Assembly (NCBI GenBank): GCA_963794215.1
Contig: CAWCCQ010000007.1
Coordinates: 124,001-188,000 of the forward strand
Source: DATKRB01 sp963794215
Lineage (GTDB): Bacteria > Actinomycetota > Acidimicrobiia > Acidimicrobiales > RAAP-2
DNA length: 64,000 nucleotides
Direction of reading: 5' to 3'
A program made the translations under genes and the position numbers. The notes under the pieces are model-generated. The model was given only the letters and a program-made list of their open reading frames with translations, searched no databases and was not told where the DNA came from. This document shows positions 32,876 to 41,943 of this stretch, one piece after another (position 1 is the first letter of the stretch; each line of letters opens with the position of its first letter).

Positions 32876-32946
32876 AGCGGGTGACGGGGATCGAACCCGC
32901 ATAACCAGCTTGGAAGGCTGGGGCTCTGCCATTGAGCTACACCCGC
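32876..32946 (-). tRNA. tRNA-Gly (anticodon TCC)
   Basis: Read on the minus strand, the acceptor arms gcgggtg and cacccgc pair perfectly. The D arm is gctc...gagc, the anticodon arm ccagc-cttccaa-gctgg with anticodon TCC, and the T arm gcggg-ttcgatc-cccgt. It decodes GGA (and GGG by wobble). The discriminator base is T, and CCA is not encoded. A stem-loop terminator follows. Confidence 0.97.
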
Positions 32947-33083
32947 GAAACGGCAGGTGGAGTCTAGAGCGCCGCGGGCGAGGGCGAGATCCGCGCTCGA
33001 GGACCCCTAGATCGCGGCCGCCCAGCACAGCTACCGTCACCAGAGGGCAATCTCGGTGCCCGATTGCGTCTACCTTCGGACAG

Positions 33084-33452
33084 GTGGACGCGATGTACGA
33101 CCGGGTGGGCGGTGAACCGTTCTTCGTCGAGCTCGTGGATCGGTTCTATGAGGGCGTGGCCGGAGACCCCACCCTGCGCCCTCTCTACCCGGCCGACCTA
33201 ACCGACGCGAAGGCCCACCTGGCGGCCTTCTTAGTGCAGTACTGGGGTGGGCCGGCTGCCTACAGCGCGGCGCGAGGACACCCAAGGCTGCGGATGCGCC
33301 ATGCCCCGTTCCTCATCGGCCTGCCCGAGCGCGACGCGTGGCTCCGCCATATGTCCGATGCCGTCCGCCTGAGCTCGGCGACCGCGGACGATCAGAGCGA
33401 GCTGTTGGCCTACTTCGAGATGGCGGCACGGTCGCTCATCAACGCGACCTGA
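33084..33452 (+). CDS. glbO: Group II truncated hemoglobin
   Basis: About 122 residues, a normal length. MYDRVGGEPFFVELVDRFYE is the typical N terminus with the distal-site tyrosine in RFYE. RPLYPADLTDAKAHLAAFLV, then QYWGGPAAYSAARGHPRLRM carries the Trp (in YWGGP) that marks group II, and RHAPFLIG contains the proximal haem-binding histidine. GlbO-type proteins bind oxygen tightly and protect against NO and peroxides near the respiratory chain. A GTG at 33084 or an ATG three codons later can serve as the start. It has its own short upstream gap after tRNA-Gly and is convergent with the YbjQ operon. Confidence 0.93.
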   Translation: MDAMYDRVGGEPFFVELVDRFYEGVAGDPTLRPLYPADLTDAKAHLAAFLVQYWGGPAAYSAARGHPRLRMRHAPFLIGLPERDAWLRHMSDAVRLSSATADDQSELLAYFEMAARSLINAT

Positions 33453-33492
33453 GGCGAGGGCCAGGAGCGATCCTGGCCAGATGGCCTCCAAT

Positions 33493-34344
33493 TCAGTGAC
33501 CCCCCCGCAGGCTCGTCGCGTCGAACTGCGGCGCGGCGTCGTTGAGTGAGACGACCATCGAGGGGGCGATGAAGCGGTGGGCTTCGCCATCGAGCCGGAC
33601 GGCCGTGCCCACGGCGATGAACTGCATCGCGCGGGCGCCTCTTCCGAGCGGGCCTTCGCGGAGCTTGACGGCCACGACCCCGTCGGCGTGTTGGGACAAC
33701 CCCATCTCCTGCATCCGCGCCATCGCCCCCTCGCGTGCGAGGTACAGCGCCTCGGTGAGGTTGGTCAGCTCCACGTTCTGCCCCTGCTGAGCCGCCCACT
33801 GACGGGCCGAGCGTCGCGGTGCGACCACGAAGCTGGCGCCGGCGACCAGACCCACCGGCCACCATCCGCCCCGGACCAGCAGCGCGAAGTCGCGGGCGGA
33901 CAAGTCCGACACGAACGCCACGGGAGCTCGACTCTTCCCCCTCGCCTGCGGAGGCGACGCGCTATGAATGGGACGAACGGCCGTACCGGTGAGCGAAATG
34001 TCGACGTGGTGCGACTGCACCCGGAACTCGACCTCGACTCCGACGACCCCTGTCCCACCGGCCGCCGCGCACTCGGCATGCATGGCCGCGGTTGCCTCGG
34101 CCATGGCAGAGGCGAAGGCCGCAGAGGCCTCGGCGATCTCGCCGGTCTGGTACTGCCATACCCCCCAGGGAACTGACCACGACGAGAGGCCGAACACGAT
34201 GTCGACGGGCTCCCAGCCGATCGCGTGCAGGACGAGCACCTCGTCGATCGTGAGGTCCGAGGTAGCACCCCGGTTCGCCGCGGCCCGGGTCGTCGTCGAG
34301 CCCGCGGCGAGCGTATCGACCGCGGCTCGGAGGCGGTCCGCCAT
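33493..34344 (-). CDS. Double YbjQ/UPF0145 (heavy-metal-binding-like) domain protein, third in operon
   Basis: About 283 residues with two YbjQ-type domains. Domain 1 begins LTIDEVLVLHAIGWEPVDIV and domain 2 LSARDFALLVRGGWWPVGLV. Each has the family's surface-loop helix with a run of acidic and alanine residues (IAEASAAFASAMAEATAAMH; NLTEALYLAREGAMARMQEM) and the strand ending in (V/I)G(V/T)(E/A)V (ADGVVAVKLREGPLG, FIAVGTAVRL). UPF0145 proteins form pentamers and are called heavy-metal-binding mainly from resemblance; the function is not established. It follows the second paralogue after 8 bases, so it is the last gene of a coupled operon. Confidence 0.85.
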   Translation of the reverse strand: MADRLRAAVDTLAAGSTTTRAAANRGATSDLTIDEVLVLHAIGWEPVDIVFGLSSWSVPWGVWQYQTGEIAEASAAFASAMAEATAAMHAECAAAGGTGVVGVEVEFRVQSHHVDISLTGTAVRPIHSASPPQARGKSRAPVAFVSDLSARDFALLVRGGWWPVGLVAGASFVVAPRRSARQWAAQQGQNVELTNLTEALYLAREGAMARMQEMGLSQHADGVVAVKLREGPLGRGARAMQFIAVGTAVRLDGEAHRFIAPSMVVSLNDAAPQFDATSLRGGH

Positions 34345-34352
34345 GGGCGACG

Positions 34353-35223
34353 TCACGCGAGGGGGACCACGAGTTCGGGTTGAGGCAGGGAGGAGAACGC
34401 GCCGACCCGCCGCACTCGGGTGCCCTTCATCACGCACTGCACCGCCAGGTCGGCCTCACCCAGCTCGTGGTCGAACTGCTCGAAGGACGCGCCGTGGAGC
34501 GCGTCCGTGCCGATCTGGGTTCGGATGTGCTCGCGGACCAGCCGCCGCGCTGCCGCCTGGGCCCTCGAGACCTGGGGGATCGGCTGCACGCCGGATCCGC
34601 CCCAAGCCATGCCGCTCGTGCCGGCCAGCTGGTAGTGGGTCATGCAGTAGCCGATCATCTGCACCGAGCTCAACGCCGCGGCGATGCCGACCGGGACGTA
34701 GCCCGCCTCGATCAACTTGGTCAGGTGCTGCCCGGAGAGGTACGTGGCGAAAGGGGTCGTGGGCCGCGCCGCGCCCGGAACTCGGACCGCGGTGCCGCGG
34801 ATCGAGAACTCAGCCGTGCCGGCCCCAGCCAGCTGGTGCATGTCGTCGACCACGCCGATGATGCCGTGGGCGCCGAGCGCGGTCGCCTCTTCGAGCATCC
34901 GCCCATAGGCCAGGCCGAACCCGTTGGCCCAGTTCCCCTCCACCCAGGTCTGTTCGTAGTTGAACCCATAGAGCCGGTGCTCGGCACTAACGAAACCGTG
35001 CGGGCATTGCCAGGACTCCGAGTACTGGCGTCGTCCGGTCGGCCCCGGTAACGGGGGCCGACCGTAGGTATTGGCGTACCAAGCCCACTGCATCACGGCG
35101 ATGCCCTTTGTGACCCCGACCGGCTCCATGCCGAGGTCGAGGCACGCGGCGAAGCTGGCTACCGACAGTCCCGAGGACCACGCGCCGTGGGGCGTCGCCG
35201 ACGGGCTCGATAGTGCTCTCCAT
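34353..35223 (-). CDS. Double YbjQ/UPF0145 domain protein, second in operon, with N-terminal frameshift
   Basis: Two YbjQ-type domains are present: the first from SSGLSVASFAACLDLGMEPV to AGTAEFSIRGTAVRVPG and the second from YLSGQHLTKLIEAGYVPVGI to LAVQCVMKGTRVRRVG. The natural start is the ATG that overlaps the upstream gene's TGA (TGATG), encoding MESTIEP, but domain 1 lies in another frame, so a single-base shift is needed near 35195-35205. In the shifted frame SATPHGAW joins MESTIEP to SSGLSVASF smoothly. A start at the internal ATG (MEPVGV) would cut off the first strand of domain 1. Sequencing error or a true frameshift cannot be told apart here. Confidence 0.8.
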
Positions 35224-36077
35224 CAGCCGTCCAGCGAGATGATCGTCCGGGGTTCGGGGATGGTGTGCTCGCCGTCGGCCTTGGCCACCGCGGTCCCGAG
35301 TGAGAGGAACTCGATGGTGTGGTCCCCCCACATGTGTGACTTCTCCTCGAGGCGGACCGACACGATGCCTGTCGCGCCGAGCTCATTGGCCTCGTCTTGC
35401 ATGCGGACCATCGCCAGCTCGCGGGCCTCGTAGAGCGCTTGGGTGAAGTTGGGGAGCTCGACGTTCTGGCCGGCCGAGCGCAGCGTCTGTCCGAGACCAC
35501 GGTGCGCGATGTGATACACGCACGTACCCATCACGAGTCCGAGGGGGACGTAGCCGGTTTGCATGAGCGTCCAGAAGTCCTGCCCTGAGAGGTCCGAGGT
35601 GAAGGGCTTCCCGAGGTTGTTCCGGTACGACTTGCCGTCTTCGGACTTGATGGCGGTGCCGAGCGCGATGAACTCCGCCGTGTCCGAGCCCCACTCGTAG
35701 TAGTTCACGTCCAGCCTGACCCCGACCACCCCGTCAGCCCCCAACTCGGTGGCTTCCTCGTCCATCCGGTTCATCGCCAGCTCCCTGGCGTTGTACATCG
35801 CCTCGGTCAGCTTGCTGAGCTCCTGGCTCTGGGACCAGCGTCTCGTCTGGATACCGAGGTGGTAGATCGAGCTCCCCATCACGAAGCCAAGGGGGTGGAA
35901 GCCCACCTCCTTGATAAGGAGGAACTCGTTGACCGAGAGGTCCGACGTGAACATGCCCTTGTGCCCAGGGCGATCCTCCAGCTCGGCGAGCCGACGGCTG
36001 GCATCGGGGGGTAAGTCCACCGGTGCGGCGGCCGAGTGCACCGGCGCCGGGTTGTCGGTACCTGTCGCGTCGCTCAT
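35223..36077 (-). CDS. Double YbjQ/UPF0145 domain protein, first of three paralogues
   Basis: The 284-residue protein has two YbjQ-type domains: LSVNEFLLIKEVGFHPLGFV to WGSDTAEFIALGTAIKSEDG, and LSGQDFWTLMQTGYVPLGLV to HTIEFLSLGTAVAKADGEHT. Each contains the helix with LTEAMYNARELAMNRMDEEA or FTQALYEARELAMVRMQDEA and the strand GADGVVGVRLDVNYYEWG or GATGIVSVRLEEKSHMWG. The N-terminal 40 residues are proline/alanine-rich. Its ATG overlaps the stop of the 133-residue gene by four bases and its TGA overlaps the next ATG by one, so all four genes are translationally coupled. Function unknown. Confidence 0.87.
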   Translation of the reverse strand: MSDATGTDNPAPVHSAAAPVDLPPDASRRLAELEDRPGHKGMFTSDLSVNEFLLIKEVGFHPLGFVMGSSIYHLGIQTRRWSQSQELSKLTEAMYNARELAMNRMDEEATELGADGVVGVRLDVNYYEWGSDTAEFIALGTAIKSEDGKSYRNNLGKPFTSDLSGQDFWTLMQTGYVPLGLVMGTCVYHIAHRGLGQTLRSAGQNVELPNFTQALYEARELAMVRMQDEANELGATGIVSVRLEEKSHMWGDHTIEFLSLGTAVAKADGEHTIPEPRTIISLDG

Positions 36078-36475
36078 GATCCTCCGATCACTATGGACTC
36101 AAGCGCCAGGCGAGTCTGCTGGCTGGTCGCCGCCTCCTCGGCCAATGCACCGAGTACCCCTCGCAGCCAGTCCTGGGTCGACACCCGCGCCGAGCGGATC
36201 CTGATGCCACCCGAGCTGCGGGCGATGGTACAGCGCAACGCCGCTCCCTCGACCGCGGCGTCGAATTGGTTGTCTCCGAGGGTGATGGTCATGCGCTCCA
36301 CCTTGTCGGACTTAGAAAAGAGGCGGCCACGGGCCCGGATGACCGAAAGGCGCGCGCCGAGCGCTCCGGAGAGCCGCTCGACGAGGGCTCGCAAGAGGAT
36401 CTGGACGTCGCTGTCGTCGGCGTGCAGGGACGAGGCAAGAAGATCGAGGTCGAGCTCTGGTTCGTCCACGACCAC
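36074..36475 (-). CDS. 133-residue companion protein heading the YbjQ operon, unknown function
   Basis: I do not recognise a family. The protein is acidic at the N terminus (VVDEPELDLDLLASSLHADD) and has DVQILLRALVERLSGALG, then RARGRLFSKSDKVERMTITL and a helical C terminus RVSTQDWLRGVLGALAEEAA. The alternation of helix and strands, with no membrane segment and no cysteine clusters apart from one Cys, suggests a small cytoplasmic alpha+beta domain. It overlaps the first YbjQ paralogue by four bases (ATGA), so it is made in step with the three YbjQ proteins and is likely a partner. It is the first gene of the operon. Confidence 0.6.
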   Translation of the reverse strand: MVVDEPELDLDLLASSLHADDSDVQILLRALVERLSGALGARLSVIRARGRLFSKSDKVERMTITLGDNQFDAAVEGAALRCTIARSSGGIRIRSARVSTQDWLRGVLGALAEEAATSQQTRLALESIVIGGS

Positions 36476-36572
36476 AGGCTACTGCGGGGGCGCTTTCGCG
36501 TACCGTCTGGTACGAGCTCGGGTTGCCATGGCCGGCGGGAGCGCAGCGGCGTCTTGCGCCTCGTTCGGGTGG

Positions 36573-38281
36573 TCAGGCGAACTTGGGCGGGAGCACCGTG
36601 AGGGTGTCGCGTCCCGCGCGGATGAGCACGCCGGGCAACTCGCCGGTCGGCTTGCCGTGCTCGACGATCGTGGTGCCGTTGACGAGCACGTGCTCGATCC
36701 CCGAGGCCTCGCTGAAGAGACGCCCGGCCCCGGCAGGCAGATCGTGGCGGGTCGCCACGATGCCTGGACCGATGCGCACAGGGTCGAACACGACGAGATC
36801 GGCGGCGAATCCGTCGGCGACCCGCCCGCGGTTGCGCAGGCCGAAGTGCTGTGCCGGCCAGTCGGTGAGCAGGCGCACGGCGTCTTCGAGCTCGAGCAAG
36901 CGACGTTCACGCACGCCCTCGGCCAGCAGCATTGTCGCGAAGCTATAGGTCGCCAACATGTCCATGTGCGCGCCCGCGTCGGACGCGCCGAGCAGCACGT
37001 GCGGATTCCGCCAACTCGACGCGCGCAGTTGCCAGCTGGCGTCGTCGACCCCCACGGGCGGGGGCATCACGACGGTGCGCAGGTCGTCGGCGACGGCCAC
37101 GTCGAGTAGCGCATCGAAGGCATCGAGCCCACGTGCTGCGGCCACCGTTCCTAGGGTTTGGCCGACCAGATAGCGCAGCGAGGGGTCGAAGGTCTCGCAG
37201 ATGAGGTGGCCTCCCCAGTCGGAGAGCTCGGCTCTCCTCGCCCCGGCGAGGGCAGCGCCCCGGCGCAACCGGGACCGTACCTCGGGGTCTGCCAAGGCCT
37301 GCTTTCGCTCGGGGACCGGCATCTTGAAGATCTGGTCCCACCCGGGCAACGAGTCGAAGATGAACCCGGTCCTCAGGTTGAGCCGCTGCTCGGACCGGGC
37401 TGGAAGGGTCAGGGCGCGCACGATGGCCCCGACGGAGTCGCCGTGGTCCGAGGCAGCCAAATCGGCCTCCACGTCTGTACTCCTCGCCGAACCCACCTGC
37501 AGGATGTTCCAGTTGAGCGGCGGGCGGCCATCAACGACATGGTGGCCATACGGGCCATCTCGTCGGCGGTACGGACCGGGATGTACTCCAGCGTGGTGCC
37601 GGGGAAGTCCCGAAGAACGCCGCAGAGCGCGAAGAGCTCGAGCTCGTTGGCAAAGCGCGAGGGAACCGGGTCCCCGTCGCCGTCGTTGTGGGTAGCCGCG
37701 TTCGACGACGAGAACCCGAGCGCCCCGGCCTGCAGGGCGCTGCCCAAGACGTCGCACATCGCCGTGACCTCTTGCGCGGTCGCGGTCTCGCCGGTGGCCC
37801 GGTCGCCCATCACTTGGCGTCGGATCGCCGAGCGCCCGGCCAGGAACCCGATGTTCTCCGCCACCCTTCCTTCGATGCGGGCGAAGTACTCGGCCGTGTC
37901 GTGCCACGACCAGTCGACGGCCGCATCCAGCGTCTGCAGCGGGATGCCTTCGACCCTAGCCAGGAGCCGTATCAGGTAGTCCGCGTGCTGGGGTCCCGCC
38001 TGGCCCAGCGTGAAGCCGCAATTGCCGCCGATCATGGTGGTGACGCCGTGCAGTGTGGACGGCGAGAGGGTCGGGTCCCAGAGGACCTGGGCGTCGTAGT
38101 GGGTGTGCCCGTCGATGAACCCCGGCGCAACGATCAAGTCCGAGGCGTCGACGACACGATCGCCGCCGTGACCGAGCCGTCCGATGCCGACGATCCGACC
38201 GCCATCGATGGCGACATCAGCCCTCCGAGCAGGTCGACCAGTCCCCTCGATCAGCATCCCGTTGCGGATCAGGCAGTCCAT
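36573..38281 (-). CDS. N-acyl-D-amino-acid deacylase-type amidohydrolase, frameshifted in the middle
   Basis: The N-terminal frame starts MDCLIRNGMLIEGTGRPARR and has the zinc-binding GFIDGHTHYDAQ and GGNCGFTLG typical of D-aminoacylases and dihydropyrimidinase-like enzymes, continuing to LEYIPVRTADEMARMA. The second frame resumes with PLNWNILQVG and carries SDWGGHLICET, LGASDAGAHMDMLATYSFAT and the C-terminal strand GRVADGFAADLVVFDP. The join is a single-base shift near 37520-37530, inside the GC-rich string gcggcgggcggcc. Together they give a normal length of about 570 residues. Family enzymes hydrolyse N-acyl-D-amino acids or related amides in the cytoplasm. The substrate is not known. Confidence 0.82.
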
Positions 38282-38397
38282 CGGGCGTCTCCCTCTGCGC
38301 TCGTCGGCTCACGAGTCGCACGCCTCCCCGGCCCCGTCCGGGCACCCGGGCACCGATTCCGCGATAGTACGTGGACGCAAACGGCCGAGGAGGACCG

Positions 38398-39448
38398 ATG
38401 AAGATCGCGACCAACCTGAGCTACGCCGGCGGCTTTCGAGAGGCGGCCGCCGAGGTCGCCGAGCTCGAGCACGCCGGGTTGGACCTGGTGTGGGTGGCCG
38501 AGGCGTATGGCTTCGACGGCCCCAGTCTGATGGGGTACCTCTCAGCGCTCACCGAACGGGTCGAGATCGGGTCGGGGATCCTGCCCATCTACTCGCGAAC
38601 ACCGACACTCATGGCGATGACCGCGGCAGGGGTGGATGCGCTGTCGGGTGGTCGTTTCCACCTGGGCCTGGGGGCCTCGGGGCCCCAGGTCATCGAAGGA
38701 TTCCACGGCGTGCCGTACTCCGCGCCCATCGAGCGAACACGCGAGATCATCGAGATTTGTCGTCAGGTGTGGGCCCGTGGTGGCCCGCTCGAGCACCACG
38801 GGGCGTACTACGAGATGCCACTCCCCGCCGACCAGGGAACCGGTCTTTCCAAAGCGCTCAAGATGATCACCCATCCCGTGCGCGCCGATATCCCCATCTG
38901 GTTGGCCGCCCTGGGGGAGCGCAACGTGGCACTGGCGGCCGAGGTCGCCCAAGGGTGGCTGCCGCTCGTCTTTGCTCCCGAGCTGGCCGACAGGGCATGG
39001 GGCTCCGCGCTGACGGGTCGGAGCCGCCAAGCGGGATCCCGCGCTCGGGCCCCTGCAGATCGCCGCCGGGGGGCTGCTCGCTATCGGGGAGGGACCCGAG
39101 GTAGCCGCCGTACGTGAGCGAGCCCGTCCCGAGCTTGCCCTCTACGTCGGTGGGATGGGTGCCAAGGGGAAGAACTTCTACAACAACGTGGTCCGGCGCT
39201 ACGGGTTCGAGGAGGCAGCCGAGGAGATCCAGGACCTCTACCTGAGTGGCAAGCGGGGGGAAGCCGCCGCCGCGGTGCCCGACGAGCTCGTCATGATGAC
39301 CACGCTCTGTGGTCCCGAGGGCCACGTGGCCGAGCGGATCGCCGCCTATGCGCAAGCCGGCGTCACCCATCTCATCGTCTTGCCGGTGCCGGTCGGCGAC
39401 CAGCGCGCATCCGATCTCGTCGAGACGGTCAGGAAGCTGGCCGGTTGA
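38398..39448 (+). CDS. LLM-class, probably F420-dependent oxidoreductase, one frameshift
   Basis: The N-terminal 205 residues (MKIATNLSYAGGFREAAAEV, LDLVWVAEAYGFDGPSLMGY, EIGSGILPIYSRTPTLMAMT, GRFHLGLGASGPQVIEGFHG) form most of the luciferase-like barrel. The last part (LQIAAGGLLAIGEGPEVAAV, GGMGAKGKNFYNNVVRRYGF, QAGVTHLIVLPVPVGD) lies in another frame, the shift being near 39018. Read together the protein has about 350 residues, normal for actinobacterial F420-dependent enzymes of this class. A GAGGAGG site precedes the ATG. Such enzymes transfer hydride between F420 and small organic substrates. It lies between the amidohydrolase and KAS III genes, divergent from the former. Confidence 0.82.
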
Positions 39449-39454
39449 AGTCGC

Positions 39455-40441
39455 TCAGCGACCCCAGCGCCACACCGCAGTAGCCCAGGTCAGACCGGAG
39501 CCGAAGCCAGCCATCAGCACGAGGTCCCCATCGTGCAGCCGACCGATGTCGACGGCATCGGCGAGGGCGAGTGGGATGGACGCGGAGCTTGTGTTGCCGG
39601 TCTGCTCGATGACAGACGCCACTTTGTCGTTGGGGATCCCCAGACGTTGCGCGACCGCCTGCATGATCCGCAGGTTGGCCTGGTGGGGGACGAACAGCGC
39701 GATCTCGTCGGCGGTCACCTTGGCGCGTTCGAGGGCAAGGGTTGCGGACTCGGCGGTCGCGAGAACCGCCCGTCGGAACACCTCCTGGCCCTTCATGACC
39801 ATGCCCTCGCCATGGTCGGCGTAGAGGATCTCGGCCAAGCTCCCATCGACGCCCAGATCCCATCCGAGCAGCGCCGACTGTCCGGCAACCGCTTCGAGGA
39901 CCACAGCTCCCGCGCCGTCGCCGAAGAGGAACGCGTTGGTCCGGTCCTTCCAATTGGTCGCCCTGCTCATGGTGTCGGCTCCGATGAGCAGCACCCGGTC
40001 CAACCCGGCAGCGATCATGCCGGCCGCCGTGATGAGTCCGTAGGTGAAGCCGGCGCAAGCGGCGTTGATGTCCATCGCACCGCCCGTGATGCCGAGCTTG
40101 GCGGACACCGGCGCTGAGGTGCCAGGGATCGTCTGGTCGGGGGTCATCGTGCAGACGATCACCATGCCGATGTCGGTAGCCCGCAGGCTCGCAAGGGCCA
40201 GGCCGTGTTGGGCGGCCTCGACCGCGAGCGAGGCCGTCGTCCCGAACCCGGCGGGCGGATGGGAAGGGGGCTGGGTCGCGACGAACGGACCCGTAGCCAC
40301 CCTGCGGGAGCGGATGCCCGAGCGCTCGACGATCCATTCATCGCTCGTCTCGAAGAGCGTCATGATGTCCGCGTTGGTGACCACTTGTTCGGGTAACGCC
40401 ACGCCCCACCCGGTGATGGCACAACCTCGGCTGGTGGTCAT
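39455..40441 (-). CDS. fabH: Beta-ketoacyl-ACP synthase III (KAS III, FabH)
   Basis: The 328-residue protein keeps the KAS III catalytic triad: Cys129 in DINAACAGFTYGL, His253 in ALFVPHQANLRIM and Asn283 in EQTGNTSSASIP. The GFGSGLTWATAVWRW C terminus and TSDEWIVERSGIRSRR near the N terminus are typical. FabH condenses an acyl-CoA with malonyl-ACP to start fatty-acid synthesis; similar enzymes also start secondary-metabolite chains. No acyl-carrier protein or fab genes adjoin it, so the housekeeping assignment is likely but not certain. The ATG giving MTTSRGCAITGWG is preferred over a longer proline-rich extension. Confidence 0.92.
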   Translation of the reverse strand: MTTSRGCAITGWGVALPEQVVTNADIMTLFETSDEWIVERSGIRSRRVATGPFVATQPPSHPPAGFGTTASLAVEAAQHGLALASLRATDIGMVIVCTMTPDQTIPGTSAPVSAKLGITGGAMDINAACAGFTYGLITAAGMIAAGLDRVLLIGADTMSRATNWKDRTNAFLFGDGAGAVVLEAVAGQSALLGWDLGVDGSLAEILYADHGEGMVMKGQEVFRRAVLATAESATLALERAKVTADEIALFVPHQANLRIMQAVAQRLGIPNDKVASVIEQTGNTSSASIPLALADAVDIGRLHDGDLVLMAGFGSGLTWATAVWRWGR

Positions 40442-40643
40442 CGACCTCGTTCTCCGGTGCTGTCGGGTCCTTGGTGGCGGAACGGCGTCTCGGACGGGAG
40501 GCATCGGCCCCATCGGGGCCGATGAGCCGTTGGCGACGGCCCGGTCCTCGCCGCTCTAAGCCTAGGGGATCCCAGGGCGCGGTGGAGAGGATCGGTGTCC
40601 ACCGCTTCTCCTCGTGAGGCGTGGCCGGGCGCTTCGCGCTGGG

Positions 40644-41717
40644 CTACGTGGCGTTGCGGCACGGGTCGTACCACGGTCGTTCACCGTCGAGGGCATAGAG
40701 GGCAACGGCCAGTGTGTCCTGGTCTGCCTTTGTGGCCAGGTTGGGCGGGACGCCAACGAGTGCGGGCAGCCCTGCGAGGCCCGCCGCCTCATTCCACGTG
40801 GCCTGGCTGAACTGGAACGCACCCATGAACTGGCCCCCCGGGGAGACCGCCGCGTAATTCCCGCCGGACTCGTGCTGGACCACGCACTGGAGGAACGGGT
40901 TGAGCGCCGGGTCGGAGGTTGCGTGACCGCTCTGGGGGTCGAGCCCCGATGTCGAGCTCGCCGCTGGCGACCGGGTGGCGGCCTGCTGGGCTGCCCGCAC
41001 CGCCGCAGTGGCCAAGGACGCCCGGGCCTGCTGTTGCTGCTGGACGGCCACCGCGAGCTCGCCATTCACCTGTCCCTGCTGCTGCTCCATGAGGCTCGCT
41101 GCTGCATTGGAACGGCCGAGCAGCTGGGCCTGTTCGGCAACCAGCGCGGCATCGTTGGCTTGTCGCTGCGCGAGCGCCGCCTGTACGCCGTTAAGGCGTT
41201 GCTCGTCGGAATGGAGCACGGCCAACGACGTCTGGACGTCGCCCACGGCGATCTGCTGGTACTCGGCGATTCGAAGGTCGGTCTTCTCGCTTGTGGAGAA
41301 CAGCGCCGCGTCACCGTGCGGCGCTGCGGAGCCCGCATCGATGTAGGCGCCAATAACTTGGCCGACGAGGTGGCGGCGATCAAAGGCCGTCTGTCGCTGG
41401 TCGTCGACAATGAGCTGTTGAGCCTGGGCAATGGCCGCGACGTCACGGTCTTCGGCCAAGGTGGCCGCTTCGTACTGCTGCTCGTCGCCGGCGATGGCCA
41501 ACTGCTCTTCGACCAGCTGACTCGAAATCAGCGCGGCCTTGGCCTGCAGGGCCGATACCGAGTCGGCCCCGGCCGTGGCCGGACTCAGGGTGCCGACCGT
41601 CACACCGAGCGCGGCGGCGCAAGCCAAGAGGATGGGGCGGAGCACTCGGGTTCGGGCCTCCGTGAGCCGGTGGCGGCCCACGTCTGACGGCGCCGAGGAA
41701 CGCTCGACGTAGTTCAC
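40644..41717 (-). CDS. Secreted coiled-coil protein with C-terminal transglycosylase/Rpf-like domain
   Basis: About 357 residues from a GTG start. A signal-like helix (LRPILLACAAALGVTVGTLS, about residues 25-45) is followed by a long coiled coil (about 55-240) with many Gln, Ala and Glu, including QAKAALISSQLVEEQLAIAG and QRQANDAALVAEQAQLLG. A serine/proline linker leads to the domain NPFLQCVVQHESGGNYAAVS, GGQFMGAFQFSQATWNEAAG, which has the active-site Glu after His as in lysozyme-like transglycosylases and resuscitation-promoting factors. It should cut peptidoglycan glycan strands outside the cell. Many actinobacterial relatives work in cell division or resuscitation. It is divergent from the YbhN-type gene. 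Confidence 0.88.
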   Translation of the reverse strand: MNYVERSSAPSDVGRHRLTEARTRVLRPILLACAAALGVTVGTLSPATAGADSVSALQAKAALISSQLVEEQLAIAGDEQQYEAATLAEDRDVAAIAQAQQLIVDDQRQTAFDRRHLVGQVIGAYIDAGSAAPHGDAALFSTSEKTDLRIAEYQQIAVGDVQTSLAVLHSDEQRLNGVQAALAQRQANDAALVAEQAQLLGRSNAAASLMEQQQGQVNGELAVAVQQQQQARASLATAAVRAAQQAATRSPAASSTSGLDPQSGHATSDPALNPFLQCVVQHESGGNYAAVSPGGQFMGAFQFSQATWNEAAGLAGLPALVGVPPNLATKADQDTLAVALYALDGERPWYDPCRNAT

Positions 41718-41943
41718 GATGGCGCCATGTCTTAGTCCGTGGGCGGCACCGGCGCAAGGCCTCGGTCCCTGAGGACCCCTCCGACCAGGGATTCTTCTGA
41801 CGAGCGGATCGCCGGTGCTTGCGCCCGACACGGCTTCGATCGATGCTGGTGACGCCCCCTTCGCATCCGTTCGAGCCACCTGGACGCTTGACGGGCGAGC
41901 TCGGGGCGCCTGTCGGGTCCGCAGCCTCGTGACCCGGGCGGGT

